NCBI RefSeq assembly: GCF_024979235.1
Contig: NZ_JANLCM010000001.1
Location: 124,001-188,000 of the forward strand
Reading direction: 5' to 3'
Origin: Herbiconiux aconitum
GTDB taxonomy: Bacteria > Actinomycetota > Actinomycetes > Actinomycetales > Microbacteriaceae
DNA: 64,000 bases
The notes beneath the pieces are model-generated. The model did not search any database and was not told where the DNA came from. It worked only from the letters and a program-made list of their open reading frames with translations. Position numbers and translations under genes: made by a program. Positions 36,018 through 45,260 of the stretch are shown here, piece after piece (position 1 is the stretch's first letter; each line of letters begins with the position of its first letter).

Positions 36018-36692
36018 GTGCGTCTGTACCTCGCCTCCACCTCCCCGGCCCGGCTCGCGTTGTTGCGCCAGATCGGCATCGAACCCGTCGTCGTGCCCTC
36101 CGAGGTCGACGAAGACGCCGCGGTCGAGCGCGCGGTCGCCGCCCGTGGGCCCCTGACGACGGATGCGATGGTGCAGCTGCTCGCCGAAGCGAAGGCCGAG
36201 GCGGTGGCCGCGCCAGGCGTGCTGCCGGACGGTTCGCCGATCGACGGGTTCATCCTCGGCGGAGACTCGGCGTTCGAACTCGACGGCGTGGCCTACGGCA
36301 AGCCGCACCAGCCGTCGGTGGCTCGGGAGCGGTGGTTGGCTCAGCGCGGGCGCACGGGCGTGCTCCACTCGGGACACTGGCTGATCGATCATCGAGGAGG
36401 TGCGCGCCAGGCGGCAGCCGGGCGCACCGATCACGCCGAGCTCACCTTCGCCGACGACATCACCGACGCCGAGATCGACGCCTACGTCGCCTCAGGCGAG
36501 CCGCTGCTCGTGGCCGGTGCGTTCACCATCGACGGCCTCGCGGCCCCGTTCATCCGCACCATCACGGGCCCGCCGTCGGCCGTGATCGGGATGTCGCTCC
36601 CCGTCGTCCGCGACCTCCTCCGCGACTTCGGAGTCGACTGGACCTCGCTCTGGAACGTCTCGAAAACCCCCACACCCTCCGCACATGGTTGA
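36018..36692 (+). CDS. maf: Maf-like nucleoside triphosphate pyrophosphatase
   Basis: A 224-residue house-cleaning pyrophosphatase of the Maf/Ham1 fold. It begins MRLYLASTSPARLALLRQIG, with VVPSEVDEDAA, the conserved KAEAVAA helix, GGDSAFELDGVAYGKPHQP (catalytic Asp) and HSGHWLI. The C-terminal domain ends TGPPSAVIGMSLPVVRDLLRDFGV. It hydrolyses non-canonical or modified NTPs. It lies upstream of the carboxylase alpha gene, as is common in actinobacteria. Confidence 0.92.
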   Translation: MRLYLASTSPARLALLRQIGIEPVVVPSEVDEDAAVERAVAARGPLTTDAMVQLLAEAKAEAVAAPGVLPDGSPIDGFILGGDSAFELDGVAYGKPHQPSVARERWLAQRGRTGVLHSGHWLIDHRGGARQAAAGRTDHAELTFADDITDAEIDAYVASGEPLLVAGAFTIDGLAAPFIRTITGPPSAVIGMSLPVVRDLLRDFGVDWTSLWNVSKTPTPSAHG

Positions 36693-36695
36693 AAC

Positions 36696-36805
36696 GCAAC
36701 AGGCCCCACTCAACACCCCAGAGTGAGCGCGAGGCCGCGTAAGCGACCTCACGCGAACATGTCGCCTCGCGCCGCAGTAGCGGCGGCGCGAGCAACGAGC
36801 GACGC
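36696..36805 (+). repeat. ACATGT-centred intergenic repeat, copy e (solitary)
   Basis: ACGCAACAGGCCCCACTC head, CCCAGAGTGAGCGCG, core CGCGAACATGTCGC (ACATGT 36757-36762) and the CTCGCGCCGC/GCGGCGCGAG hairpin tail. It combines the head of copies a, c and g with the tail of b, d and f. It starts just after the maf stop. No inverted partner is seen in the 275-bp gap to the carboxylase alpha gene. Confidence 0.8.
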
Positions 36806-36967
36806 GCCTCCCGCAGGGCGGCGCATCGCGGGAACGGGCGAAGCGGTAGCCGCTCACACCCTCCCCGCTCCTTCCGGCACCCTTGTAGACACTGCGAGTA
36901 GTTTGGCTCGCATTTTTGTGCGCATATGCCAAATCAGCGATGGGGTGCGGCAATAGGCTGGGTGATC

Positions 36968-38761
36968 ATGCCGCGTATCACCAAGGTCCTCATCGCCAAT
37001 CGAGGCGAAATCGCCGTTCGAGTCATCCGGGCCGCTCGTGACAGCGGCATCGCGTCGGTGGCGGTCTACGCCGACCAGGACCGGGATGCGCTGCACGCCC
37101 AGCTGGCCGACGAGTCCTACGCCCTCGACGGGTCGACGAGCGCCGACACCTACCTGGTGATCGACAAGATCCTCTCGATCGCGCGGCGCTCCGGCGCCGA
37201 CGCCGTGCACCCGGGCTACGGCTTCCTGGCCGAGAACGCCGACTTCGCCCGCGCCGTGATCGACGCGGGGCTCACCTGGATCGGCCCCTCCCCCGAGGCC
37301 ATCGAGAAGCTCGGCGACAAGGTCTCCGCCCGCCATGTGGCCGAGAAGGTCGGCGCGCCGCTGGCGCCCGGCACCATCGACCCCGTGTCCGGCGCAGAGG
37401 AGGTTCTCGCGTTCGTGGCCGAATACGGCCTGCCGGTCGCCATCAAGGCGGCGTTCGGCGGTGGAGGCCGCGGCCTCAAGGTCGCGCGCACCATCGAAGA
37501 GGTGCCTGAGATGTTCGACTCGGCCACCCGCGAGGCGATCGCGGCGTTCGGTCGCGGCGAGTGCTTCGTCGAGAAGTACCTCGACCAGCCGCGCCACGTC
37601 GAGACCCAGTGCCTCGCCGACGCCTACGGCAACGTGGTCGTCGTGTCGACCCGCGACTGCTCGTTGCAGCGCCGGCACCAGAAGCTCGTCGAAGAAGCCC
37701 CCGCCCCCTATCTGTCGAAGGAGCAGAACGACCTGCTCTACTCGGCGTCGAAGGCGATCCTCCGAGAGGTCGGCTACCTCGGCGCAGGCACCTGCGAGTT
37801 CCTCGTGGGCAAAGACGGCACCATCTCGTTCCTCGAGGTGAACACGCGGCTGCAGGTGGAGCATCCGGTCTCCGAAGAGGTCACCGGCATCGACCTGGTG
37901 CGTGAGCAGTTCCGGCTGGCCGAGGGCGGCACGCTCGACTACGGCGACCCGGTGCCGCACGGCCACTCCTTCGAGTTCCGTATCAACGGCGAAGACCCGG
38001 GCCGGTCGTTCCTGCCCTCCCCCGGACCGATCCACGTCTTCAAGCCCGCCGGCGGCCCCGGCGTGCGGGTCGACTCGGGTGTGCAGGCGGGCGATGTCAT
38101 CTCCGGAGCCTTCGACTCGCTGCTCGCCAAGCTCATCGTCACTGGCGCCACCCGGGAGGAAGCGCTGGACCGGGCCCGCCGTGCTCTCGACGAGTTCGAG
38201 GTGGCGGGGTTGCCGACCGTGCTGCCGTTCCACCGCGACGTGGTGCGAAACCCCGCGTTCGCCCCAGCCGACGGCGAGCCGTTCGGCATCTACACCCGCT
38301 GGATCGAAACCGATTACGAGAACCCGGCCGAGCCGTGGAGCGGGTCGCTCGAGGACTCCGCGCCGGCTGCCGAGCGCCGCACCGTGATCGTCGAGGTCGA
38401 CGGCAAGCGCGTGGAGGTGGCTCTGCCCTCGCGGCTCGTGGCCGCCGGTGCACGGGTGGCCGGGCTCGGCGCATCCGGGTCACGCACCATCGGTGCCCCG
38501 CCCAAGCGCCGAGGTGCATCCGCTGCGGGTCTCAGCACCGCGACCGGCGACTCCGTGAAGGCGCCCATGCAGGCCACGGTCGTGAAGATCGCGGTCGAGG
38601 CCGGCGACCGGGTCGTCAAGGGCGACCTCGTGCTGGTTCTCGAAGCGATGAAGATGGAACAGCCGATCACCGCGCACAAAGACGGCACGATCGGAAACAT
38701 CTCGGCGATCGTCGGTTCGACGGTGTCGTCGGGGCACGTGCTGCTGGACATTTCGGCGTAG
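36968..38761 (+). CDS. Acyl-CoA carboxylase alpha chain (biotin carboxylase plus BCCP)
   Basis: A 597-residue AccA3-type protein. The biotin carboxylase domain has [52 protein letters not shown] (ATP-grasp glycine loop), [17 protein letters not shown] and [20 protein letters not shown]. The C-terminal BCCP carries the biotinylation site in [11 protein letters not shown]. It carboxylates biotin for transfer by the beta subunit. The ATG at 36968 begins the conserved domain; upstream in-frame extension to 36926 has no family counterpart. Ends with a terminator hairpin. Confidence 0.96.
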   Translation: MPRITKVLIANRGEIAVRVIRAARDSGIASVAVYADQDRDALHAQLADESYALDGSTSADTYLVIDKILSIARRSGADAVHPGYGFLAENADFARAVIDAGLTWIGPSPEAIEKLGDKVSARHVAEKVGAPLAPGTIDPVSGAEEVLAFVAEYGLPVAIKAAFGGGGRGLKVARTIEEVPEMFDSATREAIAAFGRGECFVEKYLDQPRHVETQCLADAYGNVVVVSTRDCSLQRRHQKLVEEAPAPYLSKEQNDLLYSASKAILREVGYLGAGTCEFLVGKDGTISFLEVNTRLQVEHPVSEEVTGIDLVREQFRLAEGGTLDYGDPVPHGHSFEFRINGEDPGRSFLPSPGPIHVFKPAGGPGVRVDSGVQAGDVISGAFDSLLAKLIVTGATREEALDRARRALDEFEVAGLPTVLPFHRDVVRNPAFAPADGEPFGIYTRWIETDYENPAEPWSGSLEDSAPAAERRTVIVEVDGKRVEVALPSRLVAAGARVAGLGASGSRTIGAPPKRRGASAAGLSTATGDSVKAPMQATVVKIAVEAGDRVVKGDLVLVLEAMKMEQPITAHKDGTIGNISAIVGSTVSSGHVLLDISA

Positions 38762-38781
38762 GTACCGCGTCGCTGTTTTTC

Positions 38782-38812
38782 GGGCTCGCCCGGCCTTCGG
38801 CTGGGCGGGCCC
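38782..38812. terminator. GC-rich terminator-like hairpin after the carboxylase alpha gene
   Basis: GGGCTCGCCCGGCC and GGCTGGGCGGGCCC pair with two mismatches around TTC, preceded by TTTTT and followed by CTTCTTGC. Its position 20 bases past the stop suits termination. The same hairpin, inverted, closes repeat copy d, so this terminator belongs to the repeat family. Confidence 0.6.
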
Positions 38813-38889
38813 TTCTTGCTCGCGCCGCCGCTTCTGTACCGCCTCGCCACTGCCCGCGCTGAGCTGCCCTGCCGGGTAGCTCGGCGCTC

Positions 38890-39005
38890 ATTTCTCGCGC
38901 CGCCGCTTCTGCGGCGCGAGGCGACATGTTCGGCTGAGGTCGCTGACGCGGCCTCGGCCTCACCCTGGGTTATCCGGGAGCGGCCCGCGGCCTGCGCTCT
39001 CGTGC
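38890..39005 (-). repeat. ACATGT-centred intergenic repeat, copy f (inverted)
   Basis: Minus-strand order: GCGGGCCGCTCC head, CCCAGGGTGAGGCCG, core GAACATGTCGCC (ACATGT 38924-38929) and the CTCGCGCCGC/GCGGCGCGAG tail. The tail motif is partly repeated at 38819-38836, suggesting a nested or duplicated insertion. It opens the inverted pair f-g within the 527-bp gap 38762-39288. Confidence 0.75.
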
Positions 39006-39033
39006 CCCACAACTTGGGAAACGAGAACGAGAA

Positions 39034-39112
39034 CGAAACGACGGAGGCGGCGCGGAACTACGGGCAGACGCTCCGTAGTTTCCGGTGTGGGGCCCGAAAC
39101 TCCGTCGTTTCG
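39034..39112. repeat. Nested double hairpin of the CGAAACGACGGAG family, copy 2
   Basis: Outer arms CGAAACGACGGAG (39034-39046) and CTCCGTCGTTTCG (39100-39112) are perfectly complementary. Inner arms CGGAACTACGG (39053-39063) and CCGTAGTTTCCG (39073-39084) pair with one bulge. Same nested plan as 18013-18091 and also placed between two ACATGT repeats. Confidence 0.8.
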
Positions 39113-39130
39113 CACACGCGCGCACGGCAC

Positions 39131-39235
39131 GGCACGCAACAGGCCCTACTCAACGACCCAGGGTGAGCGCGCGGCCGCGAAGCGACCGCACGCGAACATG
39201 TCGCGCGGCGCCGGGCAGGGACCGGCGCCGCCCGA
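39131..39235 (+). repeat. ACATGT-centred intergenic repeat, copy g
   Basis: ACGCAACAGGCCCTACTC head, CCCAGGGTGAGCGCG, core CGCGAACATGTCGC (ACATGT 39196-39201), then GGCGCCGGGCAGGGACCGG tail. Same subtype as a and c. Its core lies 272 bp from that of copy f, in the opposite orientation. Confidence 0.8.
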
Positions 39236-39288
39236 GGACGCCGCGCGAAGCACGGCGCCCGAGGCAACTAACACAGCCCGAGGCAGGA

Positions 39289-40728
39289 TTACAACACGAT
39301 GTGCATCGCCCGAGCAGCATCGGAGATCGACCCCGACAGCGACGGGTACACCGTGAACGCGCGGGAGACCTGGTCGACCGTGAGGCGGTGCTCGACGGCC
39401 AGGGCGATCGGGAAGATGAGCTCCGACGCGTTCGGCGCCACCACGACACCTCCGATGACCGTGCCCGAGCCGGTGCGGGCGAACAGTTTCACGAAGCCGT
39501 CCTTGATGCCCATCATCTTGGCTCGCGGGTTCGACGAGAGCGGCAGCTTGTAGATGTCGCCCTGGGCGATGCCCTCTTCGATCTGTCGCTGGGTCCACCC
39601 CACGGTCGCGATCTGCGGCTGCGTGAAGATGTTCGAGGCCACGTTGCGGAGCTCGGTGGGGTTCACGGCGTCGCCCATCGCGTGGAACATCGCCGTGCGA
39701 CCCTGCATCGACGCGACGGATGCCAGGGGCAGGAAGGTCGTGCAGTCGCCCGCCGCGTAGATGTTCGGCGCGCTCGTGCGGGCCACCCGGTTCACCCGGA
39801 TGTGCCCCGAGTCGGCCAGCTGCACCCCCGCCTCTTCGAGTCCGATGCCCTTGGTGTTCGGAACGGAGCCGACCGCCATGAGGCAGTGCGTGCCCTCGAC
39901 CTTCGTCCCGTCGGAGAGCGTCGCCACGACGCCGTCGGCGGTGCGCTCGACCGAATCGGCGCGCGACTTCGAGAGCACGGTCATGCCGTTGCGCTTGAAG
40001 ACGTTCTCGATCACGGCGGCCGCGTCGGCGTCTTCGCCCGGCAGCACCTGGTCGCGTGAGGAGATTAGCGTCACCTTGGAGCCGAGGGCGGTGTAGGCGG
40101 AGGCGAACTCGGCGCCCGTTACGCCCGATCCCACCACGATGAGGTGCTCGGGAACCGCGCTCAGGCTGTAGAGCTGCGTCCAGGTGAAGATGCGCTCACC
40201 GTCGGGAACGGCGGAGGGCAGGATGCGCGGACTGGCTCCCACGGAGACGACGATGGTGTCGGCGTCGATCTGGTCGAAGTCGGTGCCGTCGGGGCCAGAT
40301 GAGGTGGACACGATCACCGAGTCCGGCCCGTCGAGCCGCCCGTGGCCGTGCACGATCTTGACGCCGGCGCGAATGAGGCTCGCCCGCATGTCTTCGGACT
40401 GCTGCCGCGCGAGACCGAGCAGCCGCTTGTTCACGGCAGAGAGGTTCACCGCGACCTCGGGTCGCACGGGGCGCCCGGAGGTCTCGCTGCGGCTGAAGAA
40501 CTGCACGCCCAGATCGGCTGCTTCGCCGATGGCGTTGGTGGCTTCGGCCACCGCGATGAGCGTCTTCGACGGCACCACGTCGGTGAGTACGGCGGAGCCG
40601 CCCACGCCGACCTGCTCCACCAACGTCACGTCGCCCCCGAGCTGTGCTCCGGCGATCGCGGCGTCGTATCCGCCAGGGCCTCCACCGACGACGGCGATCC
40701 TCTGCTTGCGCTCGAACTCATTGCCCAT
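39289..40728 (-). CDS. LpdA-like NAD(P)H dehydrogenase (quinone) flavoprotein
   Basis: A 479-residue member of the flavoprotein disulfide reductase family. It has the FAD motif RIAVVGGGPGGYDAAIAGAQLG, an NAD(P) motif LIVVGSGVTGAEFAS, YAAGDCTTFLPLASVA and a C-terminal dimerisation domain. The redox CxxxxC after the first FAD motif is replaced by GGSAVLTDVVPSK, so it cannot act as a dithiol lipoamide dehydrogenase. That matches mycobacterial LpdA, a quinone reductase. The ATG at 40728 follows GGGAGA; the N-terminal extension of the longer frame is not conserved. Diverges from the phosphorylase gene. Confidence 0.88.
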   Translation of the reverse strand: MGNEFERKQRIAVVGGGPGGYDAAIAGAQLGGDVTLVEQVGVGGSAVLTDVVPSKTLIAVAEATNAIGEAADLGVQFFSRSETSGRPVRPEVAVNLSAVNKRLLGLARQQSEDMRASLIRAGVKIVHGHGRLDGPDSVIVSTSSGPDGTDFDQIDADTIVVSVGASPRILPSAVPDGERIFTWTQLYSLSAVPEHLIVVGSGVTGAEFASAYTALGSKVTLISSRDQVLPGEDADAAAVIENVFKRNGMTVLSKSRADSVERTADGVVATLSDGTKVEGTHCLMAVGSVPNTKGIGLEEAGVQLADSGHIRVNRVARTSAPNIYAAGDCTTFLPLASVASMQGRTAMFHAMGDAVNPTELRNVASNIFTQPQIATVGWTQRQIEEGIAQGDIYKLPLSSNPRAKMMGIKDGFVKLFARTGSGTVIGGVVVAPNASELIFPIALAVEHRLTVDQVSRAFTVYPSLSGSISDAARAMHIVL

Positions 40729-40828
40729 GACGTCATTCTCCCGTAGGCGCGCATCCCCGCCAAACCAACCGGGAGTGAACGCCAGGCCGACTCGGCGCGA
40801 AGGCTGTTCGATTGAATAGAGTGGGTGG

Positions 40829-41662
40829 ATGGCGACACCTGCACACAATCCTCTCGATCTGCCCGAAACCGATCCCTTCGAGGTGGCCCGTGAGGCCGCT
40901 CAACAGATCGCGGAGCTCACCGGCGTCGAACGCCACGACGTCGCCCTCACCCTCGGCAGCGGCTGGGGCAAGGCCGCCGATCTCCTCGGCGAGACCGTCG
41001 CCACCATCCCCGCGACGGATGTGGTGGGCTTCGGTGCATCCGCCGTTCCGGGTCACGTCGGGTCGCTGCGCTCCATCCGCCTCCCGAACGGCAAGCACGC
41101 GCTCGTGATCGGGGCGCGCACCCACTACTACGAGGGCCACGGCGTGCGCCGGGTGGTGCACAGCGTGCGCACCGCCGCCGCGACGGGCGCGTCGGTCATG
41201 GTGCTGACGAACGGCGCGGGCGGCATCAAGGAGACCTGGACCCCGGGAACCCCGGTGCTGATCAGCGACCACATCAACCTCACGGCCGACTCCCCGCTCG
41301 AGGGCGCCACCTTCATCGACTTGACCGACCTCTATTCGCGCCGCCTCCGCGACGTGGCACGCGGCGTCGACCCGTCGCTCGACGAGGGCGTGTACGTGCA
41401 GTTCCGCGGTCCGCACTACGAGACCCCGGCCGAGGTGCAGATGGCCAAGACCATCGGCGGCCACATCGTGGGCATGTCGACCGCGCTCGAGGCGATCGCC
41501 GCCCGTCAAGCCGGCATGGAGATCATCGGCTTCTCGCTGATCACGAACCTCGCGGCCGGCATCCAGACGACTCCGCTCAGCCATGCCGAGGTGATCGAGG
41601 CCGGCAAGAACGCCGAGGGCGTGATCGGCGACCTGCTCGCCCGCGTCGTGGCGGCGCTGTGA
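40829..41662 (+). CDS. Purine-nucleoside phosphorylase
   Basis: A 277-residue trimeric-type (PNP/MTAP family) phosphorylase. It has VALTLGSGWGKAADLLGE (phosphate loop), GRTHYYEG written here as GARTHYYEGHGVRRVVH, VLTNGAGGIKETWTPG, ISDHINLT, YVQFRGPHYETPAEVQM and VGMSTALEAIAARQAG. It splits purine nucleosides to base and ribose- or deoxyribose-1-phosphate. The next gene overlaps by four bases (GTGA), so pentose phosphate may be handled by the adjacent mutase. Confidence 0.95.
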   Translation: MATPAHNPLDLPETDPFEVAREAAQQIAELTGVERHDVALTLGSGWGKAADLLGETVATIPATDVVGFGASAVPGHVGSLRSIRLPNGKHALVIGARTHYYEGHGVRRVVHSVRTAAATGASVMVLTNGAGGIKETWTPGTPVLISDHINLTADSPLEGATFIDLTDLYSRRLRDVARGVDPSLDEGVYVQFRGPHYETPAEVQMAKTIGGHIVGMSTALEAIAARQAGMEIIGFSLITNLAAGIQTTPLSHAEVIEAGKNAEGVIGDLLARVVAAL

Positions 41663-43434
41663 CGGCGGCCCCGGACGGTGACCCGATGGACGAGTCCTCG
41701 TTGAACCAGTCAGACGGCGGAAGCGACGATCTGCCCAACGATGTCGAGCGTCTCGCCGAGGCGGCCGTGGCCTGGATGGCGCAGGATCCGGATGCGGAGA
41801 CCCGTGCCGAGCTCGCCTCACTGCTCGAATCGGTCGGGTCGAGTGACCCCGCTGCCGTGGCCGAGCTGCGCTCGCGATTCGGCGAGCGGCTCGCGTTCGG
41901 CACCGCCGGCCTCCGCGGAGAACTGGCCGCCGGGCCGAACCGCATGAATCGGGTGCTCGTGGGGCAGGCGGCCGCCGGCCTCGCGGCCTTCCTCGTGGAG
42001 CGTGCGCATCCGGGAACCCGCCCCTCGATCGTGATCGGCTACGACGGCCGCAAGAACTCCCGCGTCTTCGCCACCGACACGGCCGAGATCATGGCCGGTG
42101 CGGGCGTGCGCGCGGTGCTGCTCCCGCGCCTGTTGCCGACACCGCTCGTGGCGTTCGCGGTGCGCGACCTCGGCGTGAGCGCCGGCGTGATGGTGACCGC
42201 CTCGCACAACCCTCCGCGCGACAACGGCTACAAGGTGTACCTCGGCGACGCCGACGAGGGGTCGCAGATCGTTCCGCCGGCGGATGCGGAGATCGCGGCG
42301 CACATCCTGCGCGTGGCCGAGACGATCCCACTGCCCGAGGTGCCGCGGTCGCAGGACTACGAGGTCGCCGACGAGAGTGTCGTGGAACGGTATGTGGCGG
42401 CCACGGCCGCATTCGCCGCTCCAGCGCCCGCCTCCCCGGTCGACCTGCGCGTGGTCTACACGGCCCTGCACGGTGTGGGCTGGGAGACCCTCGCACGCGT
42501 GCTCGACGCCGCGGGCTTCGCGCGGCCCGAGCTGGTGTCGGCACAGATCGACCCCGACCCCGGCTTTCCGACCGTCTCGTTCCCGAACCCCGAAGAACCC
42601 GGCGCACTCGATCTGTCGTACGCGGCCGCTCGTCGGGCGGGCGCCGACCTGATCGTGGCGAACGATCCCGACGCCGACCGGCTGGCCATCGCCATCCCCG
42701 ACGAGCGCGAGGCCGAGGGTTACCGGAGGCTCACCGGCAACGAAGTGGGGCAGCTGCTCGGTTGGCAGGCCGCCGAGGCCGCTGCCGCGCGTGCTGGCGG
42801 AGCGGGCGACGCGACCCTCGCCTGCTCGATCGTTTCCTCCCCCGCTCTCGGTGTGGTGGCGGAGGCCTATGGGCTCGGCTGGGTGGAGACACTCACCGGG
42901 TTCAAATGGGTCTCCCGCGCACCCGGGCTCGTCTTCGGCTACGAGGAAGCCCTCGGCTATCTGGTGAACCCGGAGACCGTGCGCGACAAGGACGGCATCT
43001 CGGCCGCGATCGCTTTTCTCTCGCTCGCACGCGAGCTCGCGGCATCCGGTCGCACCATCGCCGACCGGCTCGATGAGTTCAGCGAGCGTTTCGGGCATTA
43101 CGGCTCGGCCCAGATCTCGCTGCGGGTCACCGATCTCACCGAGATCGACCGCGTGATGTCCCGGTTGCGGAGTTCGCCGCCCAGCGAGATCGGCGGCATC
43201 CGGGTCGAGCGGATCGACGACCTCGACCGGGCCGACGGATCCGTTCCGGCCAGCGACGTGCTGCGCATCGTGCTCCCCGGCGCCCGCGTGATGGTGCGGC
43301 CGAGCGGCACCGAGCCGAAGCTCAAGATCTACCTCGACGCCTGGAGCACGCGCGGCGGACTCGGTGAGCGGCACGACGCCGTGATCGAGGTGTTGCAGAA
43401 ACTGGAAGGCGGGATGCGCGACCGCATCTCCTGA
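41659..43434 (+). CDS. Phospho-sugar mutase (phosphomannomutase/phosphoglucomutase family, PgmB2/DeoB-like role possible)
   Basis: A 591-residue alpha-D-phosphohexomutase. It has RLAFGTAGLRGELAAGPNRMN, the catalytic-serine loop GVMVTASHNPPRDNGYKVYL, metal loop NDPDADRLAIAIPDE, sugar loop GYEEALGYLVNPETV and phosphate loop MVRPSGTEPKLKIYLD. The length and GLRGE motif fit the PMM/PGM2 group that also includes phosphopentomutases. Coupling to a nucleoside phosphorylase makes ribose-1-phosphate isomerisation plausible alongside hexose phosphates. GTG start overlaps the previous stop. Confidence 0.9.
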   Translation: MTAAPDGDPMDESSLNQSDGGSDDLPNDVERLAEAAVAWMAQDPDAETRAELASLLESVGSSDPAAVAELRSRFGERLAFGTAGLRGELAAGPNRMNRVLVGQAAAGLAAFLVERAHPGTRPSIVIGYDGRKNSRVFATDTAEIMAGAGVRAVLLPRLLPTPLVAFAVRDLGVSAGVMVTASHNPPRDNGYKVYLGDADEGSQIVPPADAEIAAHILRVAETIPLPEVPRSQDYEVADESVVERYVAATAAFAAPAPASPVDLRVVYTALHGVGWETLARVLDAAGFARPELVSAQIDPDPGFPTVSFPNPEEPGALDLSYAAARRAGADLIVANDPDADRLAIAIPDEREAEGYRRLTGNEVGQLLGWQAAEAAAARAGGAGDATLACSIVSSPALGVVAEAYGLGWVETLTGFKWVSRAPGLVFGYEEALGYLVNPETVRDKDGISAAIAFLSLARELAASGRTIADRLDEFSERFGHYGSAQISLRVTDLTEIDRVMSRLRSSPPSEIGGIRVERIDDLDRADGSVPASDVLRIVLPGARVMVRPSGTEPKLKIYLDAWSTRGGLGERHDAVIEVLQKLEGGMRDRIS

Positions 43435-43510
43435 GATGCACTGCCCCGCCCGGGCCCACCGCGAGTAGCGTGAAGAGCGTCTGAAACCAGAGCGCAGAAA
43501 CGGGGCAGCC

Positions 43511-45244
43511 ATGCCGACAGTCGCCGACACCATCGTCGAGATCATCGCGGATGCGGGGGTGCAGCGGGTCTACGGTTTGCCGGGCGACTCGCTCAACGGG
43601 TTCACGGATGCGATCCGCCGCAACGACGCAATCGCCTGGGAGCACGTGCGGCACGAGGAGGCGGCAGCGTTCGCGGCGGCCGCCGATGCGGCGCTCACCG
43701 GCGACCTCGCGGTCTGCGCCGGGAGCTGCGGACCGGGTAACCTGCACCTCATCAACGGGCTGTTCGACGCCAACCGCAGCCGGGTGCCGGTGCTCGCGAT
43801 CGCCGCGCACATCCCGGCCGCCGAGATCGGCAGCGGCTACTTCCAGGAGACCCATCCGCAGGAGCTGTTCCGGGAGTGCAGCGTCTACGTCGAGATGGTG
43901 AGCGTGCCCGAGCAGCTGCCGAGGGTGCTCGAGATCGCGATGCGCACCGCGATCGAGCGACGGGGCGTGGCGGTCGTGGTGGTGCCGGGCGAGATCTTCC
44001 TCACCGCGAGTGCCGGCCGCGCGAAGTCGGCGCCGATCGTGGCGTCGAGGAGCGTCGTGCGGCCCGACGACACGTCGCTCGCAGCAGCGGCCGACATCCT
44101 GAATTCGGCGAAGAAGGTGACGATCCTGGGAGGGGCCGGCACCGAGGGCGCGCATGCGAAGGTGGTCGAGCTCGCCGGCCGGCTCAACGCCCCCATCGTG
44201 CACGCGTTGCGCGGCAAGGAGTTCCTGGAGTACGACAACCCCTACGACGTGGGCATGACAGGGCTGCTCGGCTTCGCATCCGGATACCGCGCGATGGAGA
44301 GCTGCGATGCCCTGCTGATGCTCGGCACCGACTTTCCCTATCAGCAGTTCTACCCGTCGAAGGCCCAGATCGTGCAGGTCGACATCCGCGGTGAGCAGCT
44401 CGGGCGACGGACGCCCGTCGACCTCGGACTGGTGGGCGATGTCGGCGACACGATCGACGCGCTGCTGCCACTGCTGCCGCAGAAGACGAGCTCGCGGCAC
44501 CTCGACTCGGCGCTCTCGCACTATGCCAAGTCGCGCAAGGAACTCGACGGCCTGGCCGACAACGACCGCAATCGTGAGCCGATTCATCCGCAGTACTTGA
44601 CGCGGCTGGTGAGCGAGCTGGCGTCGACCGACGCCGTCTTCATCCCGGATGTCGGATCGCCCGTGGTGTGGGCGGCGCGCTATCTCGAGATGAACGGATC
44701 GCGGAGGCTGATCGGCTCGTTCAGTCACGGCACGATGGCGAACGCCCTGCCGCACGCGATCGGGGCGCAGACCGCGTTTCCGGGGCGCCAGGTGATCGCG
44801 CTCTCGGGCGATGGCGGGCTCGGCATGCTGCTCGGCGAGCTGCTCACCGTGCGGCAGAACAAGCTGCCGGTGAAGATCGTGGTGTTCAACAACTCCTCGC
44901 TCAACTTCGTGGAGGTGGAGATGAAGGCGGCGGGGTTCGTGAACTACGGCACCGGGCTCGACAACCCGAACTTCGCGGATGTCGCGAACGCGATGGGCAT
45001 CCACGGGCAGCGGGTGGAGAAGCCCGATGACCTCGCTGTGGCGCTGCGCACCGCGTTCGCGCATGACGGGCCGGCCCTGGTCGACGTGGTGACCGCGCGG
45101 CAGGAACTGTCCATCCCGCCGACCATCACGGCCGGCCAGGTGAAGGGGTTCACGCTCTACGCGATGCGCACCATCCTGTCGGGCCGCGGCGACGAGCTCG
45201 TCGATTTGGCCGACACGAACGTGTTCCGGCGCCTGTTCGACTGA
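43511..45244 (+). CDS. poxB: Thiamine-diphosphate pyruvate dehydrogenase (quinone), PoxB type
   Basis: A 577-residue ThDP enzyme. It begins with TVADTIVEIIADAGVQRVYGLPGDSLNG and the catalytic Glu in WEHVRHEEAAAFAAAADAAL. CAGSCGPGNLHLINGLFDA and the ThDP/Mg motif GDGGLGMLLGELLTV ending VFNNSSLN follow. GLPGDSLNG and the C-terminal helical tail (LVDLADTNVFRRLFD) match PoxB more than acetolactate synthase. It oxidises pyruvate to acetate and CO2, passing electrons to membrane quinone. Single-gene unit with its own gap upstream. Confidence 0.92.
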   Translation: MPTVADTIVEIIADAGVQRVYGLPGDSLNGFTDAIRRNDAIAWEHVRHEEAAAFAAAADAALTGDLAVCAGSCGPGNLHLINGLFDANRSRVPVLAIAAHIPAAEIGSGYFQETHPQELFRECSVYVEMVSVPEQLPRVLEIAMRTAIERRGVAVVVVPGEIFLTASAGRAKSAPIVASRSVVRPDDTSLAAAADILNSAKKVTILGGAGTEGAHAKVVELAGRLNAPIVHALRGKEFLEYDNPYDVGMTGLLGFASGYRAMESCDALLMLGTDFPYQQFYPSKAQIVQVDIRGEQLGRRTPVDLGLVGDVGDTIDALLPLLPQKTSSRHLDSALSHYAKSRKELDGLADNDRNREPIHPQYLTRLVSELASTDAVFIPDVGSPVVWAARYLEMNGSRRLIGSFSHGTMANALPHAIGAQTAFPGRQVIALSGDGGLGMLLGELLTVRQNKLPVKIVVFNNSSLNFVEVEMKAAGFVNYGTGLDNPNFADVANAMGIHGQRVEKPDDLAVALRTAFAHDGPALVDVVTARQELSIPPTITAGQVKGFTLYAMRTILSGRGDELVDLADTNVFRRLFD

Positions 45245-45260
45245 ACGGCGGGGCGCGCGG

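Noticed and set aside
39289..40728. Dihydrolipoamide dehydrogenase
   Set aside because: The redox-active CxxxxC is missing, so dithiol chemistry is not possible.
43511..45244. Acetolactate synthase instead of PoxB
   Set aside because: GLPGDSLNG and the C-terminal membrane-binding-like tail fit pyruvate:quinone oxidoreductase; no ilvN or ilvC gene is adjacent.
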